Source: Blautia hydrogenotrophica DSM 10507
Lineage (GTDB): Bacteria > Bacillota > Clostridia > Lachnospirales > Lachnospiraceae
Direction: 5' to 3'
Length of the DNA stretch: 64,000 nt
Assembly (NCBI RefSeq): GCF_034356035.1
Contig: NZ_CP136423.1
Coordinates: forward strand, 558,001 to 622,000
The first letter of the stretch is position 1, and every line of letters starts with the position of its first letter. The notes beneath the pieces are model-generated. The model did no database searches and was not told the origin of the DNA. It saw only the letters and a program-made list of their open reading frames with translations. This document shows positions 9,196-16,946 of this stretch, piece by piece. The position numbers were made by a program, and so were the translations under genes.

Positions 9196-9804
9196 ATGAT
9201 TAAAAAAATGGTTAAAACAGGTGTATATGCCGCTATTCTTATTTTAACCTTGGCTTTTGTAGGATGTCAAAATAGAAATTCAAAGATTAACCCAAAAAGA
9301 GCTGCGGATAATGATATAAATAGTGAATTTGTATATACGCAAAACAATTTAAAAGAACCGATGGAATTAGAAATGTCTACAGATGGAATTGTTACACTAG
9401 AAGTAGAAAATCTTGCAAAACCAGATCATACTCTGCCAGAAGAGAAATCTTCTTTTCTTTCTGTCTTGGCAAAGGAAGATACAGATATTTCTGTACAATA
9501 CACATATAACACTTATGGTAAAGAAGGCGCACTGCTATGTTGTGACTTAAAAGAGAATAATGAAATGGAAACAAAATTAGAGCCCTTATTTTCTACATAT
9601 TTATCACAATTTTCAGAAGAACACTATAAGGACACATGGCTAACTACAGGTTTGTTTCTGAAGAAAGGAGAAAACATATTTTATTTGAATGGTAAAGACC
9701 AGACATTTCCATATTGTATGGCACTTAAAATAACTTTTCTTGAATCAGAAAAAATAGAGAAAGTTATTCTTTATCCAGAAGAAGTGTCATCTTCTGATAA
9801 ATAA
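9196..9804 (+). CDS. Putative lipoprotein of unknown function
   Basis: This 202-residue protein starts MIKKMVKTGVYAAILIL and has the lipobox LAFVGC, so it should be a lipid-anchored extracellular protein. No known domain was recognised; the mature part is polar, with EVSSSDK at the end. The open frame runs back to 9004 inside the GNAT gene, but the hydrophobic signal and a GGAAG just upstream favour ATG 9196. Confidence 0.7.
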   Translation: MIKKMVKTGVYAAILILTLAFVGCQNRNSKINPKRAADNDINSEFVYTQNNLKEPMELEMSTDGIVTLEVENLAKPDHTLPEEKSSFLSVLAKEDTDISVQYTYNTYGKEGALLCCDLKENNEMETKLEPLFSTYLSQFSEEHYKDTWLTTGLFLKKGENIFYLNGKDQTFPYCMALKITFLESEKIEKVILYPEEVSSSDK

Positions 9805-9918
9805 CAATTTTAATTTTTATTTAAGAAAATTTAAATCGAACGAATACAGCAAGAGATACTTCTTATAAAAAAGTTCAAAAAAAAGAAACTCAATCACTTG
9901 AGATCAGGGAGTGCTTTT

Positions 9919-10344
9919 ATGAAACGTGAATTAGGAATTGCCCGCTGTGGGCTTGCTTGTTGTTTATGCTCTGAAAATGAAACTTGCACTGGCTGCGATT
10001 CAGGTCAATGTCCAGATAAGGAGTGGTGTGAAAACAGGAAATGTTCAATTTCTAAAAATGTTGAGTATTGTTATGAGTGCAATGAACATTGCAGAAAAGG
10101 ACTATTAAGTAAAATAAAACCGTATGCTTTCACGGAATTTGTTAAAAGATATGGTATAAATTGTCTTTTGGACTGTCTTGAGAGAAATGAGAAAAATGGA
10201 ATAATTTATCACCGTGAAGGAATACATGGAGACTATGACGAGTTTGATGACATAGAAACGTTGATAGAATACATAAAGACTGGGGATAGTTCACTTAAAA
10301 ATTGTCGAGATTTTCAAACAGCCTCATTGCATAGGAATGATTAG
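9919..10344 (+). CDS. DUF3795 family cysteine-rich protein
   Basis: The 141-residue product has a cysteine-rich N-terminal half with CGLACCLC, CTGCDSGQCPDKEWCE and CYECNEHC, spaced as in the DUF3795 family. It probably binds zinc or another metal. The C-terminal half is polar and helical. ATG 9919 follows CAGGGAG. The biochemical role of the family is not established. Confidence 0.75.
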   Translation: MKRELGIARCGLACCLCSENETCTGCDSGQCPDKEWCENRKCSISKNVEYCYECNEHCRKGLLSKIKPYAFTEFVKRYGINCLLDCLERNEKNGIIYHREGIHGDYDEFDDIETLIEYIKTGDSSLKNCRDFQTASLHRND

Positions 10345-10375
10345 CAGATTATCCTTAACATAGGAGGTGTCAAAA

Positions 10376-10855
10376 ATGGCAAATGAAGATAAAAAAGATT
10401 TTAATGCTATGCTGCACGATAATAAGGATATGCCAAAATTTCAAACTATCACAGATCAGAAAAGTATCGAGAAATATGGGGGAAATAAAATGTTTTTTGC
10501 CCCGCCAATCGACTATGACCAAGTAATGAAAAAAATCCCGTACGGTAAAGTGATTACTGTTGGGAAAATACGAGAATACTTTGCAAAATTGAACGGTGCA
10601 GATTTTACAGAACCGATTACAGCGGGAATTTTCGTTTCTATCGTAGCCTGGGCGAGTGATCAGCGTTCTGAAAATAAAACACCTTATTGGAGAACATTAA
10701 AAGCAAATGGAGAACTTAATGCTAAATATCCAGAAGGTATTAAAGTACAAAAGGAGAAATTAGAAGCTGAAGGGCATACCATTATTCAAAAAGGTCGTAA
10801 AAATATACGATATTATGTTAAGGACTATGAAAACTCTCTTTTCGATTTGAAATAA
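10376..10855 (+). CDS. Alkyltransferase-like (MGMT/ATL fold) DNA-binding protein
   Basis: This 159-residue protein matches the C-terminal winged-helix part of O6-alkylguanine-DNA alkyltransferases: IPYGKVITVGKIREYFA (the recognition helix region), a mid block, then TPYWRTLKANGELN with the C-terminal YPEGIKVQKEKLEAEGHTI wing. The reactive PCHR motif is absent; the corresponding segment reads TPYWRT, with no cysteine. It is therefore more like an ATL protein that senses damaged guanines or otherwise binds DNA. Start ATG 10376 has an excellent TAGGAGGTG site seven bases upstream. Confidence 0.75.
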   Translation: MANEDKKDFNAMLHDNKDMPKFQTITDQKSIEKYGGNKMFFAPPIDYDQVMKKIPYGKVITVGKIREYFAKLNGADFTEPITAGIFVSIVAWASDQRSENKTPYWRTLKANGELNAKYPEGIKVQKEKLEAEGHTIIQKGRKNIRYYVKDYENSLFDLK

Positions 10856-10953
10856 TAAAATCAACCGATCTGAAAGTAGGAGATACTTCTTAAACGATAA
10901 TTCAAAAAGACGAAGAATGCGAAAATTTGGATTTTCCGGAAAGGGAGGTTCTT

Positions 10954-11355
10954 ATGGGATTTTGGATTTATATGTTGCTTATGAATTTACTTAATACGTT
11001 TACACTGATTGGTTTTGGAAAACATTTCATGAGGAAAGCGCCAAAGGAGATCAATGAAGTATTTGGATATCGGACTCCCATGTCCATGAAAAATAAGGAC
11101 ACATGGGAGTTTGCTCACAAATATTGCGGAAAGATATGGTATTTCTGTGGGGTGATCTCATTGCCGACAACAGTGATACTTATGCTTTTGGTAATCGGAA
11201 AAAATATGGAGGTTGTAGGAACTGTAGGAGCGATTATCACGGGAGTACAGCTAGTCTTTTTAATTGGTTCTATTTTTCCAACCGAGATTGCACTGAGAAA
11301 AAATTTTGACAAAAATGGGAAAAGAAAGAATGGAAGATCGGGAAATATTATTTGA
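10954..11355 (+). CDS. SdpI family membrane protein
   Basis: This 133-residue protein has about three membrane segments and the SdpI-family block FGYRTPMSMKNKDTWEFAHKYCG between the first and second. Founding members give immunity to a killing factor in Bacillus; most homologues are uncharacterised. ATG 10954 follows AAAGGGAGG. The C-terminal tail is basic. Confidence 0.8.
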   Translation: MGFWIYMLLMNLLNTFTLIGFGKHFMRKAPKEINEVFGYRTPMSMKNKDTWEFAHKYCGKIWYFCGVISLPTTVILMLLVIGKNMEVVGTVGAIITGVQLVFLIGSIFPTEIALRKNFDKNGKRKNGRSGNII

Positions 11356-11434
11356 CCATACTGATAAAAGTCATACAACTGAAATGGGAGCAGCATTTCT
11401 ATGGATTTTAATGGGCTTATTTGTAGTAATTTGA
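11315..11434 (+). CDS. Possible small membrane protein (39 residues)
   Basis: A short frame overlaps the end of the SdpI gene. It encodes an acidic start (EDREILFDHTDKSH) and one hydrophobic helix (GAAFLWILMGLFVVI). A start at 11330 would give 34 residues. There is no clear ribosome binding site, so this may be chance or a remnant. Confidence 0.22.
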   Translation: MGKERMEDREILFDHTDKSHTTEMGAAFLWILMGLFVVI

Positions 11435-11537
11435 TGTTTTCTTATGAGTAGTGAAAGAAGTTCAAATTACCTGAAGTGTGCTGTGTAAAGGGGCAGGGAA
11501 GAGATACAGCAGCAGTGTTTGAAGGAACGGAGGAGAC

Positions 11538-12431
11538 ATGTCGGAGATAAAATTGTTTGATATTAAAGATGGGGTAAGGCAACTGGTATCATCGGAGGTC
11601 TTATTGGAGAGAGAGTTGCAGACCTTGATTGAGAAGAATATGGAGACGCTTTTCGGAGTCCGATTTTTAAAGAGCGAATATTCGATTACCAATGGACGCA
11701 TGGACAGTATTGGGATTGATGAGAATAACTGTCCTGTTATTTTTGAATATAAACGAAGCAGCAATGAAAATGTGATTAATCAAGGACTGTTTTATCTGGA
11801 CTGGCTGCTGGACCATAAGGCAGATTTCAAATTGCTGGTAATTGAGAAGATGGGAAGGGAGGCTGCCGAGCTGATAGACTGGTCTGTTCCCTGCGTGATC
11901 TGTGTGGCCAATGATTTTACGAAATACGATGTTCATGCGGTAAACCAGATGCAGCGAAACATAAAACTTGTGAAATACAGAAAATATGACAATGAGCTGA
12001 TTCTGTTTGAATATTTGAATACTCCGGTGGTGCAGCCGATGAATAGAGCAGATGCAGAAGAACAAAGAAGAGGCAATGGACAAAAGACTCATATAGAAAA
12101 ACTGGCCGCAGCTCCGGCGCCACTCAGAACCTTATACGAGGATATTTGCAATTATATTGAGTCTCTGGGGGATGATATTGTCTCTAATCAGTTGAAATTG
12201 TATCTGGCCTACAAGAAAGTTCAAAATCTGGTCTGCATAGAAATCTACAGCAGACAGTTGATTCTCTACCTAAAACTGAATCCGGACACAGTCAATTTGG
12301 AGGAAGGTTTTACCCGGGACATGAGAAACATCGGCCACTATGGGACTGGGGACTTGCAGGTGATTGTCAAAAGCTCTGGGGATTTTGAGAAAGCGAAGAA
12401 GTTAATTGAGCGGGCATACAGCGAAGCTTGA
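11538..12431 (+). CDS. DUF5655 protein with N-terminal PD-(D/E)XK nuclease-like domain
   Basis: The 297-residue protein has an N-terminal domain resembling NucS-type endonucleases: GRMDSIGIDENNCPVIFEYKR supplies the acidic residue, spacing and E-x-K of a PD-(D/E)XK active site near residues 55-75. Residues from about 185 onward match DUF5655 (LRTLYEDICNYIESLG, LYLAYKKVQNLVCIEIYSRQ, and DMRNIGHYGTGDLQV at the end). GGAGGAG precedes ATG 11538. The family is often labelled a predicted transport protein without proof; a nuclease role in DNA repair or defence is inference. Confidence 0.75.
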   Translation: MSEIKLFDIKDGVRQLVSSEVLLERELQTLIEKNMETLFGVRFLKSEYSITNGRMDSIGIDENNCPVIFEYKRSSNENVINQGLFYLDWLLDHKADFKLLVIEKMGREAAELIDWSVPCVICVANDFTKYDVHAVNQMQRNIKLVKYRKYDNELILFEYLNTPVVQPMNRADAEEQRRGNGQKTHIEKLAAAPAPLRTLYEDICNYIESLGDDIVSNQLKLYLAYKKVQNLVCIEIYSRQLILYLKLNPDTVNLEEGFTRDMRNIGHYGTGDLQVIVKSSGDFEKAKKLIERAYSEA

Positions 12432-12493
12432 AGGGGTTAGAATAGCTGAGACGGTTTATGAGCCAGAAACGGGAAGCCGAAGGGGAGACGAGA

Positions 12494-13207
12494 ATGAAAA
12501 CGGAGAAATTTTATATTGGGAATATTCCAGTCATTGTCTGGGGAGAGTGGTCAGAAAAAGTATATCTGTACGTCCACGGAAAAATGGCAAGGAAAGAGGA
12601 AGCAGCGGAGTTTGCCGAGATAGCTAAGAGCAGCGGATGGCAGACAGTTAGCTTTGATCTGCCGGCCCATGGAGAGAGAAAAGATGAGGCTTACCCATGT
12701 AATATATGGAATGGAATTTCGGACTTGTGTCAACTGGAAGGCTATGTTTTTTCTTCTTGGAGCAGAGTCTCTCTGTATGCGTGCAGCATAGGAGCATATT
12801 TCTGTCTTCATGCGTACGGGGGCAGAACATTTGAAAATTGTCTTTTTCTATCTCCAATTGTGGATATGGAATACTTGATTCAAAATATGTTTTCATGGTT
12901 TCATGTGACGGAAGATATGCTCAGAAACAGGGGAGATATCTCTACTCCGATTGAGACTCTTTCTTGGGATTACTATCAGTATGTAAAGAGGAATCCTATA
13001 GTGAGGTGGAATTCTTCTACACATATTCTATATGGCGGAAGAGACAATTTGCAGTCCCTGGAAGTGATAAAAACATTTGCCGACCTCAGTCATTCGAAGC
13101 TGACGGTATCTCCGAACAGCGAGCACGCATTTATGGAGGCTGCCGATAATACGATAGTGAAAAAGTGGATCGCGGAATGTATTCAGCAAGAAGTAAATGA
13201 AATATAA
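12494..13207 (+). CDS. Alpha/beta hydrolase
   Basis: The 237-residue cytoplasmic protein has the fold's landmarks: a KVYLYVHGK strand and oxyanion loop, FDLPAHGERKD, a nucleophile elbow YACSIGAY (A-C-S-I-G rather than G-x-S-x-G), the acid site YGGRDNL and the histidine loop NSEHAF. ATG 12494 follows AAGGGGAGACGAGA; the frame extends to 12458 without a better site. It could be an esterase or dienelactone-type hydrolase. Confidence 0.8.
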   Translation: MKTEKFYIGNIPVIVWGEWSEKVYLYVHGKMARKEEAAEFAEIAKSSGWQTVSFDLPAHGERKDEAYPCNIWNGISDLCQLEGYVFSSWSRVSLYACSIGAYFCLHAYGGRTFENCLFLSPIVDMEYLIQNMFSWFHVTEDMLRNRGDISTPIETLSWDYYQYVKRNPIVRWNSSTHILYGGRDNLQSLEVIKTFADLSHSKLTVSPNSEHAFMEAADNTIVKKWIAECIQQEVNEI

Positions 13208-13235
13208 AAACAGCCTCGCATTTCAGCGTAGGACC

Positions 13236-13787
13236 TTATGACTGTGTATCCTCTTGCACATTAGGGGCCTGTTCTCTGAGTGAGGAAAGCCACGTCTCAA
13301 TCGTTTGAACCAGAATATATTGCTGCTGAAGGACGGCTAATCCAGTGGCTGGAATCGCTTCAATGCTCTCTTTGGCGTTGAGATTTTCCTCTAGATAAGC
13401 CTTTAATGACAAAACATTCTTTTCTATTTCTTCCAGACAAAGTTGCTGTTTTTGGGGAGGTAGGCTGGACAGGTTCACAATGACGGCGTTGAAATCCAAA
13501 AAAATACGTATGGGCCTTCCGGCAGTTTCCAGCATAAGCTTTTCAAACTGCTCTTCTCCGCTCAGGGTCAGAGAATAGACCGCTTTTTCCGGCATTTTTC
13601 CTTCTTTAACAAGGCAGCTTTTGACATATCCTTTTTTTTCTAGCTGAATGACCTTTTTATAAATAGAGGGGGTACTGATCTTTACCCATTTGGATATATT
13701 GCGATATTCCACTAATTTTTGGATATCATAAGCGCTTAAAGATTCTTTTTTTAACATTCCAAGTACAATTAAATCAATTGTGGCCAT
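13236..13787 (-). CDS. PadR family transcriptional regulator
   Basis: The 183-residue protein has the N-terminal PadR winged helix (LIVLGMLKKESLSAYDIQ, PSIYKKVIQLEKKGYVKS, YSLTLSGEEQFEKLM) and a C-terminal helical dimer domain of the Vir_act_alpha_C type. AAGGAGA lies upstream of the ATG. Its target is not evident; it lies convergent to the hydrolase and upstream of no transporter on its strand. Confidence 0.88.
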   Translation of the reverse strand: MATIDLIVLGMLKKESLSAYDIQKLVEYRNISKWVKISTPSIYKKVIQLEKKGYVKSCLVKEGKMPEKAVYSLTLSGEEQFEKLMLETAGRPIRIFLDFNAVIVNLSSLPPQKQQLCLEEIEKNVLSLKAYLEENLNAKESIEAIPATGLAVLQQQYILVQTIETWLSSLREQAPNVQEDTQS

Positions 13788-13815
13788 AAGATTCTCCTTT
13801 TTTACAAATTGGGAG

Positions 13816-14346
13816 TTACATAAATACGTTTTTCATAACTTTATTTTTTAAATACTGGTTGAAAGCATCAAATATACTTTGTGAAATTTGCTTGGGACAG
13901 CTCATTATAAGGAGGCTGTGCCCGCCATTTTCTTTATGATATGGCGGGTGAATGTGGCTAAAGGAATTTTGTACAAAACCGCATCTTTCATAAAATTTTT
14001 TCCTATGCTTAGAAATATCATCAACAGGCGGGTCAATCTCAAGAAGCAATATTTTGTTTTGTTCCATTAAGAGAGTTAATGCTTTCTGTCCATATTGTTT
14101 GTTTCTCATTTCCGGTAAAATACAAAAATGTTCAACATAAATAAAATCTGTGCTCTCCCAATATAAAATCAAGCCAACAAAAACCGCTTTATCATATATC
14201 AAACAAAAATGGTATTCGCTATCACTTAAAATTTTTTCTTGCGAACCTTTTTCTCTCTGCTCATGATGCGGAAAACTAATTTGGTACAATTTTAATGCCG
14301 TGTCATACATAGTGTGTGATAGATCTGTGATACGCGTAAAATGCAC
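13816..14346 (-). CDS. GNAT family N-acetyltransferase
   Basis: The 176-residue protein shows a central GNAT core: FVGLILYWESTDFIYVEHFCILPEMRNKQYGQKAL gives strand 4 and the acetyl-CoA pyrophosphate loop (Arg-x-x-x-x-Gly), followed by LLLEIDPP and RKKFYERCGF. The start is GTG, with AAAGGAGA ten or so bases upstream. The substrate is unknown. Confidence 0.85.
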   Translation of the reverse strand: MHFTRITDLSHTMYDTALKLYQISFPHHEQREKGSQEKILSDSEYHFCLIYDKAVFVGLILYWESTDFIYVEHFCILPEMRNKQYGQKALTLLMEQNKILLLEIDPPVDDISKHRKKFYERCGFVQNSFSHIHPPYHKENGGHSLLIMSCPKQISQSIFDAFNQYLKNKVMKNVFM

Positions 14347-14394
14347 TTTTATCTTCTCCTTTAAATTCTGAATTTGCTGATTTTTTCCAATAAA

Positions 14395-14769
14395 TCACTT
14401 TGCACTTTCTACTACAAATTTTATACTTCCTTTTGCTTTTTCTCCTGTTACAGTTACTGTATATGTTCCACTTTCTTCTGCCTCAACATCAAATTCTGAT
14501 GAATAGAAAATACTTTCACTTTCAGCGACAGGTTCATCATCATCTTTCTGAATTTTATATGATAAAAGTCCATCCTCAATTACAATTTCTACATGAATAA
14601 TATCTCCGGCTTCAACAACGAAATCTTGAGTATCAGTAGTATTAAACGCGGTATATTCCATAATTAGTTGATTGTTGTTTCCTGTTCTGCTTCCATTGAA
14701 GTCTGGTGAACAAGCCGTTAGTGATGTGATAAGAAACAGAACACTAAAAATGTCTATAACTTTTTTCAT
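14395..14769 (-). CDS. Small putative lipoprotein
   Basis: The 124-residue protein has a signal peptide ending in the lipobox LTAC at residues 17-20. The mature domain is a beta-rich sequence (VEAGDIIHVEIVIEDG, ESGTYTVTVTGEKAKGSIKFVVE) that resembles an emp24/GOLD- or PPC-like sandwich. It should be anchored outside the membrane. Function is unknown. Confidence 0.72.
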   Translation of the reverse strand: MKKVIDIFSVLFLITSLTACSPDFNGSRTGNNNQLIMEYTAFNTTDTQDFVVEAGDIIHVEIVIEDGLLSYKIQKDDDEPVAESESIFYSSEFDVEAEESGTYTVTVTGEKAKGSIKFVVESAK

Positions 14770-14827
14770 GATTTTTCCTCTTAAATCTCCAATTTCCGTG
14801 TTCTGCGAAAATGGGATTTGTTTGGTA

Positions 14828-15202
14828 TTATCGTAAGCCTGTATAAATTATAAAAACACCTGATAAAAATACCAAGAAAGCAACAATTTCTATACGAAAA
14901 TCAAAGCATTTAAAAACCTCATTTCCATATTTTTCATTCTTAAACACAAAGATTTCTTTTCCAATCTTCTTCTTTCCCAATGATAAAAATAAACAACCAT
15001 GTGCAGTATAATATTTTTTATTCTTAATCTTTACTATATAAGCATGCTTTTTCACATTAACACCACCCACTGAATAACCTGCATATTGATCTACAATGCC
15101 GACTATTTTTCCTTTGCATTTTTCACCAGCGAGAACAACCCTGTATTTTAGATATAGAACTAATAACGATGTGACTATAAGAATACTCCCTAAAATCCAC
15201 AT
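14828..15202 (-). CDS. DUF3592-like two-helix membrane protein
   Basis: The 124-residue product has an N-terminal helix (ILGSILIVTSLLVLYL), a small soluble beta domain (KGKIVGIVDQYAGYSVGG through KIGKEIFVFKNEKYGNEVF) and a C-terminal helix (IVAFLVFLSGVFIIYTGL). The layout matches DUF3592-type proteins. ATG 15202 is preceded by AAGGAG. Function is unknown. Confidence 0.65.
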   Translation of the reverse strand: MWILGSILIVTSLLVLYLKYRVVLAGEKCKGKIVGIVDQYAGYSVGGVNVKKHAYIVKIKNKKYYTAHGCLFLSLGKKKIGKEIFVFKNEKYGNEVFKCFDFRIEIVAFLVFLSGVFIIYTGLR

Positions 15203-15261
15203 TTCATATACTCCTTATAATTAAGTTTTTGCTCATTAAATTTCGATTTTAAAACTAGGAT

Positions 15262-15939
15262 TTATCGTTTAGCATTTCTTATTTTTTTGATATTGTAATT
15301 CATCAAGTGCCTGCCTAAATTTCTATACAGAAAGGCTTCAAAAATTGATATTTCTTGATGATGTTCTTGAAGTAAATCATCTGGGCAATCATAAATTCCA
15401 AAGTCGTGGTTAATGCCTTCGCTTTGAATATAGGTATTATTTATAGAAAAATCAATTACTGGATTACGCAAATCTTTAACAGCGACACCATATCCCCAAA
15501 AAGTACCCTTACGAGTAGAATTTATGTTTTGTATCTGTGAAAGATATTTTTTGTCCAAAATAAATGCTTCAAGCTCATACCAAACCCCGTCCAAATAAAC
15601 TTCTACCCAACTGTGAAAAATATTTTTAGGTGCTTTTTTATATACGATATCAGTCATTGTACCTTTTTGTAACTTTTTATCAATCGTAAACCCATGCATA
15701 CGACAAGGAACATCTACACCACGGAGCAACGCCATAAACAGGGTGCCTTTGGTATTACATTGTCTATATCCCTCAGCCAAAACTCTTGATGCTGGAATAC
15801 TATCATCAACATTATAACCAAATAAAATTTCATCACGAACAAAATTGTATATTTGTTTAATGCGATTATATACTTCAACACCTTTCCAGTGTCTATTACT
15901 TATCAACTTTTGTATATTTGGTGTTGAAAAATCCAACAT
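15262..15939 (-). CDS. Transglutaminase-like domain protein
   Basis: This 225-residue protein has the papain-like transglutaminase core: the catalytic Cys in RQCNTKGTLFMALLRGVDVP, the His in IFHSWVEVYLDGVWYELEAF, and an acidic third position (Glu where many have Asp). No signal peptide is seen, so it is probably cytoplasmic and may be a peptidase or amidase-like enzyme. ATG 15939 was preferred over a TTG at 15954. Confidence 0.75.
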   Translation of the reverse strand: MLDFSTPNIQKLISNRHWKGVEVYNRIKQIYNFVRDEILFGYNVDDSIPASRVLAEGYRQCNTKGTLFMALLRGVDVPCRMHGFTIDKKLQKGTMTDIVYKKAPKNIFHSWVEVYLDGVWYELEAFILDKKYLSQIQNINSTRKGTFWGYGVAVKDLRNPVIDFSINNTYIQSEGINHDFGIYDCPDDLLQEHHQEISIFEAFLYRNLGRHLMNYNIKKIRNAKR

Positions 15940-16021
15940 AGGCGTTTCTCTCAAATATTGCTTCAGAGATCTTTACGACCTCTCAAATTACGATTTTCTT
16001 AGTTCTACAAACTGAAATTTG

Positions 16022-16669
16022 TCAATCATATTTTTCAATATTTATTGTAGCAATCGCTGATTGATTAGGTTCTCCTGTTTTTAAGTCTTGTGGGCCAGGG
16101 ACTAACATCATAAATCCGTCTTTCCCATATCGTTTTTCATAACCTTGTGCATATTCTTCCTCAACGGAAATGTGCGGTACTTGTCCGATCATCATTGCGG
16201 TAATACCTGCGCCGCTTAAATCCAGCGTTTCTTTCAAAGTACACTCCATATTTATAAACGCTTCTTGTATCATTGGAGCATGAATGGTCTTGGCATTTAT
16301 AAGTGCAAATTTCCCTACAGAAAATTCGTCAGCTTCGTAGTTGTTATGGTTAATGGTATCAATCAACTTATCATAATAACTTATAGGAAGAAAATTGATA
16401 CAAAAGCACTTTTCCCTTTGGATATTTGCATAAGTATGGGTGTGCTGATAAAGGTTTCCCATAACAGCAAAGAAAGCTATCTTATCGCCATGAAAACAAC
16501 TCCATGCGTGAAAGCATACGTTAGGCTTTCCGTTCTCTTTCCATGTGATAATTGCAAGTAAAACGGTCGGTATTCTTGCTGTCGTTTCAAAATGAGAGAA
16601 TAGTTTAAATTCTTCCGGATATGAGGGTATAAAACACTGTGGGAAATCTTTTCCTATCTCTATTTTCAT
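16022..16669 (-). CDS. Flavin reductase family protein
   Basis: The 215-residue protein has the split-barrel FMN-binding fold of flavin reductase-like proteins: PTVLLAIITW, CFHAWSCF, KIAFFAVMGNLYQHTHTYANI and CFCINFLP are the expected strands and flavin contacts. ATG 16669 follows CGGGAGATGTGATA; a GTG lies two codons upstream. It is divergent to the MATE pump across a 277-bp region. Confidence 0.8.
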   Translation of the reverse strand: MKIEIGKDFPQCFIPSYPEEFKLFSHFETTARIPTVLLAIITWKENGKPNVCFHAWSCFHGDKIAFFAVMGNLYQHTHTYANIQREKCFCINFLPISYYDKLIDTINHNNYEADEFSVGKFALINAKTIHAPMIQEAFINMECTLKETLDLSGAGITAMMIGQVPHISVEEEYAQGYEKRYGKDGFMMLVPGPQDLKTGEPNQSAIATINIEKYD

Positions 16670-16843
16670 TATCACATCTCCCGCAAGAATTTCAATTTAT
16701 CTTTATCACATTATATCATGATCTTGTATCAGCGTCATTTCTTTTATGTTTTTGAAAACTTGGAGACTAGCTTTGTAAAAGAAGGTGTTCTGCATTGCTT
16801 GTACACCAAGTCCGTGGGAAGCCATACGTAGATATTCCTTTTC

Positions 16844-16907
16844 TTGACAATTACTATAAATTATAGTAGTATAGACAATGCACTATAATACTATAATTTA
16901 TAGTATT
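16844..16907 (+). promoter_or_regulatory. Promoter with twin palindromic operators, upstream of the MATE pump
   Basis: TTGACA (16844-16849) and TAGTAT (16867-16872) are separated by 17 bp. The palindrome ACTATAAATTATAGT (16853-16867) fills the spacer. A second copy with one central change, ACTATAATTTATAGT (16890-16904), lies just downstream, within a 21-bp palindrome at 16887-16907. Their centres are 37 bp apart. A dimeric repressor is implied; no regulator gene adjoins. Confidence 0.72.
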
Positions 16908-16946
16908 ATAAAAAAGAGTAATTACTAAAGGAAGGGAGAGAGGTAG

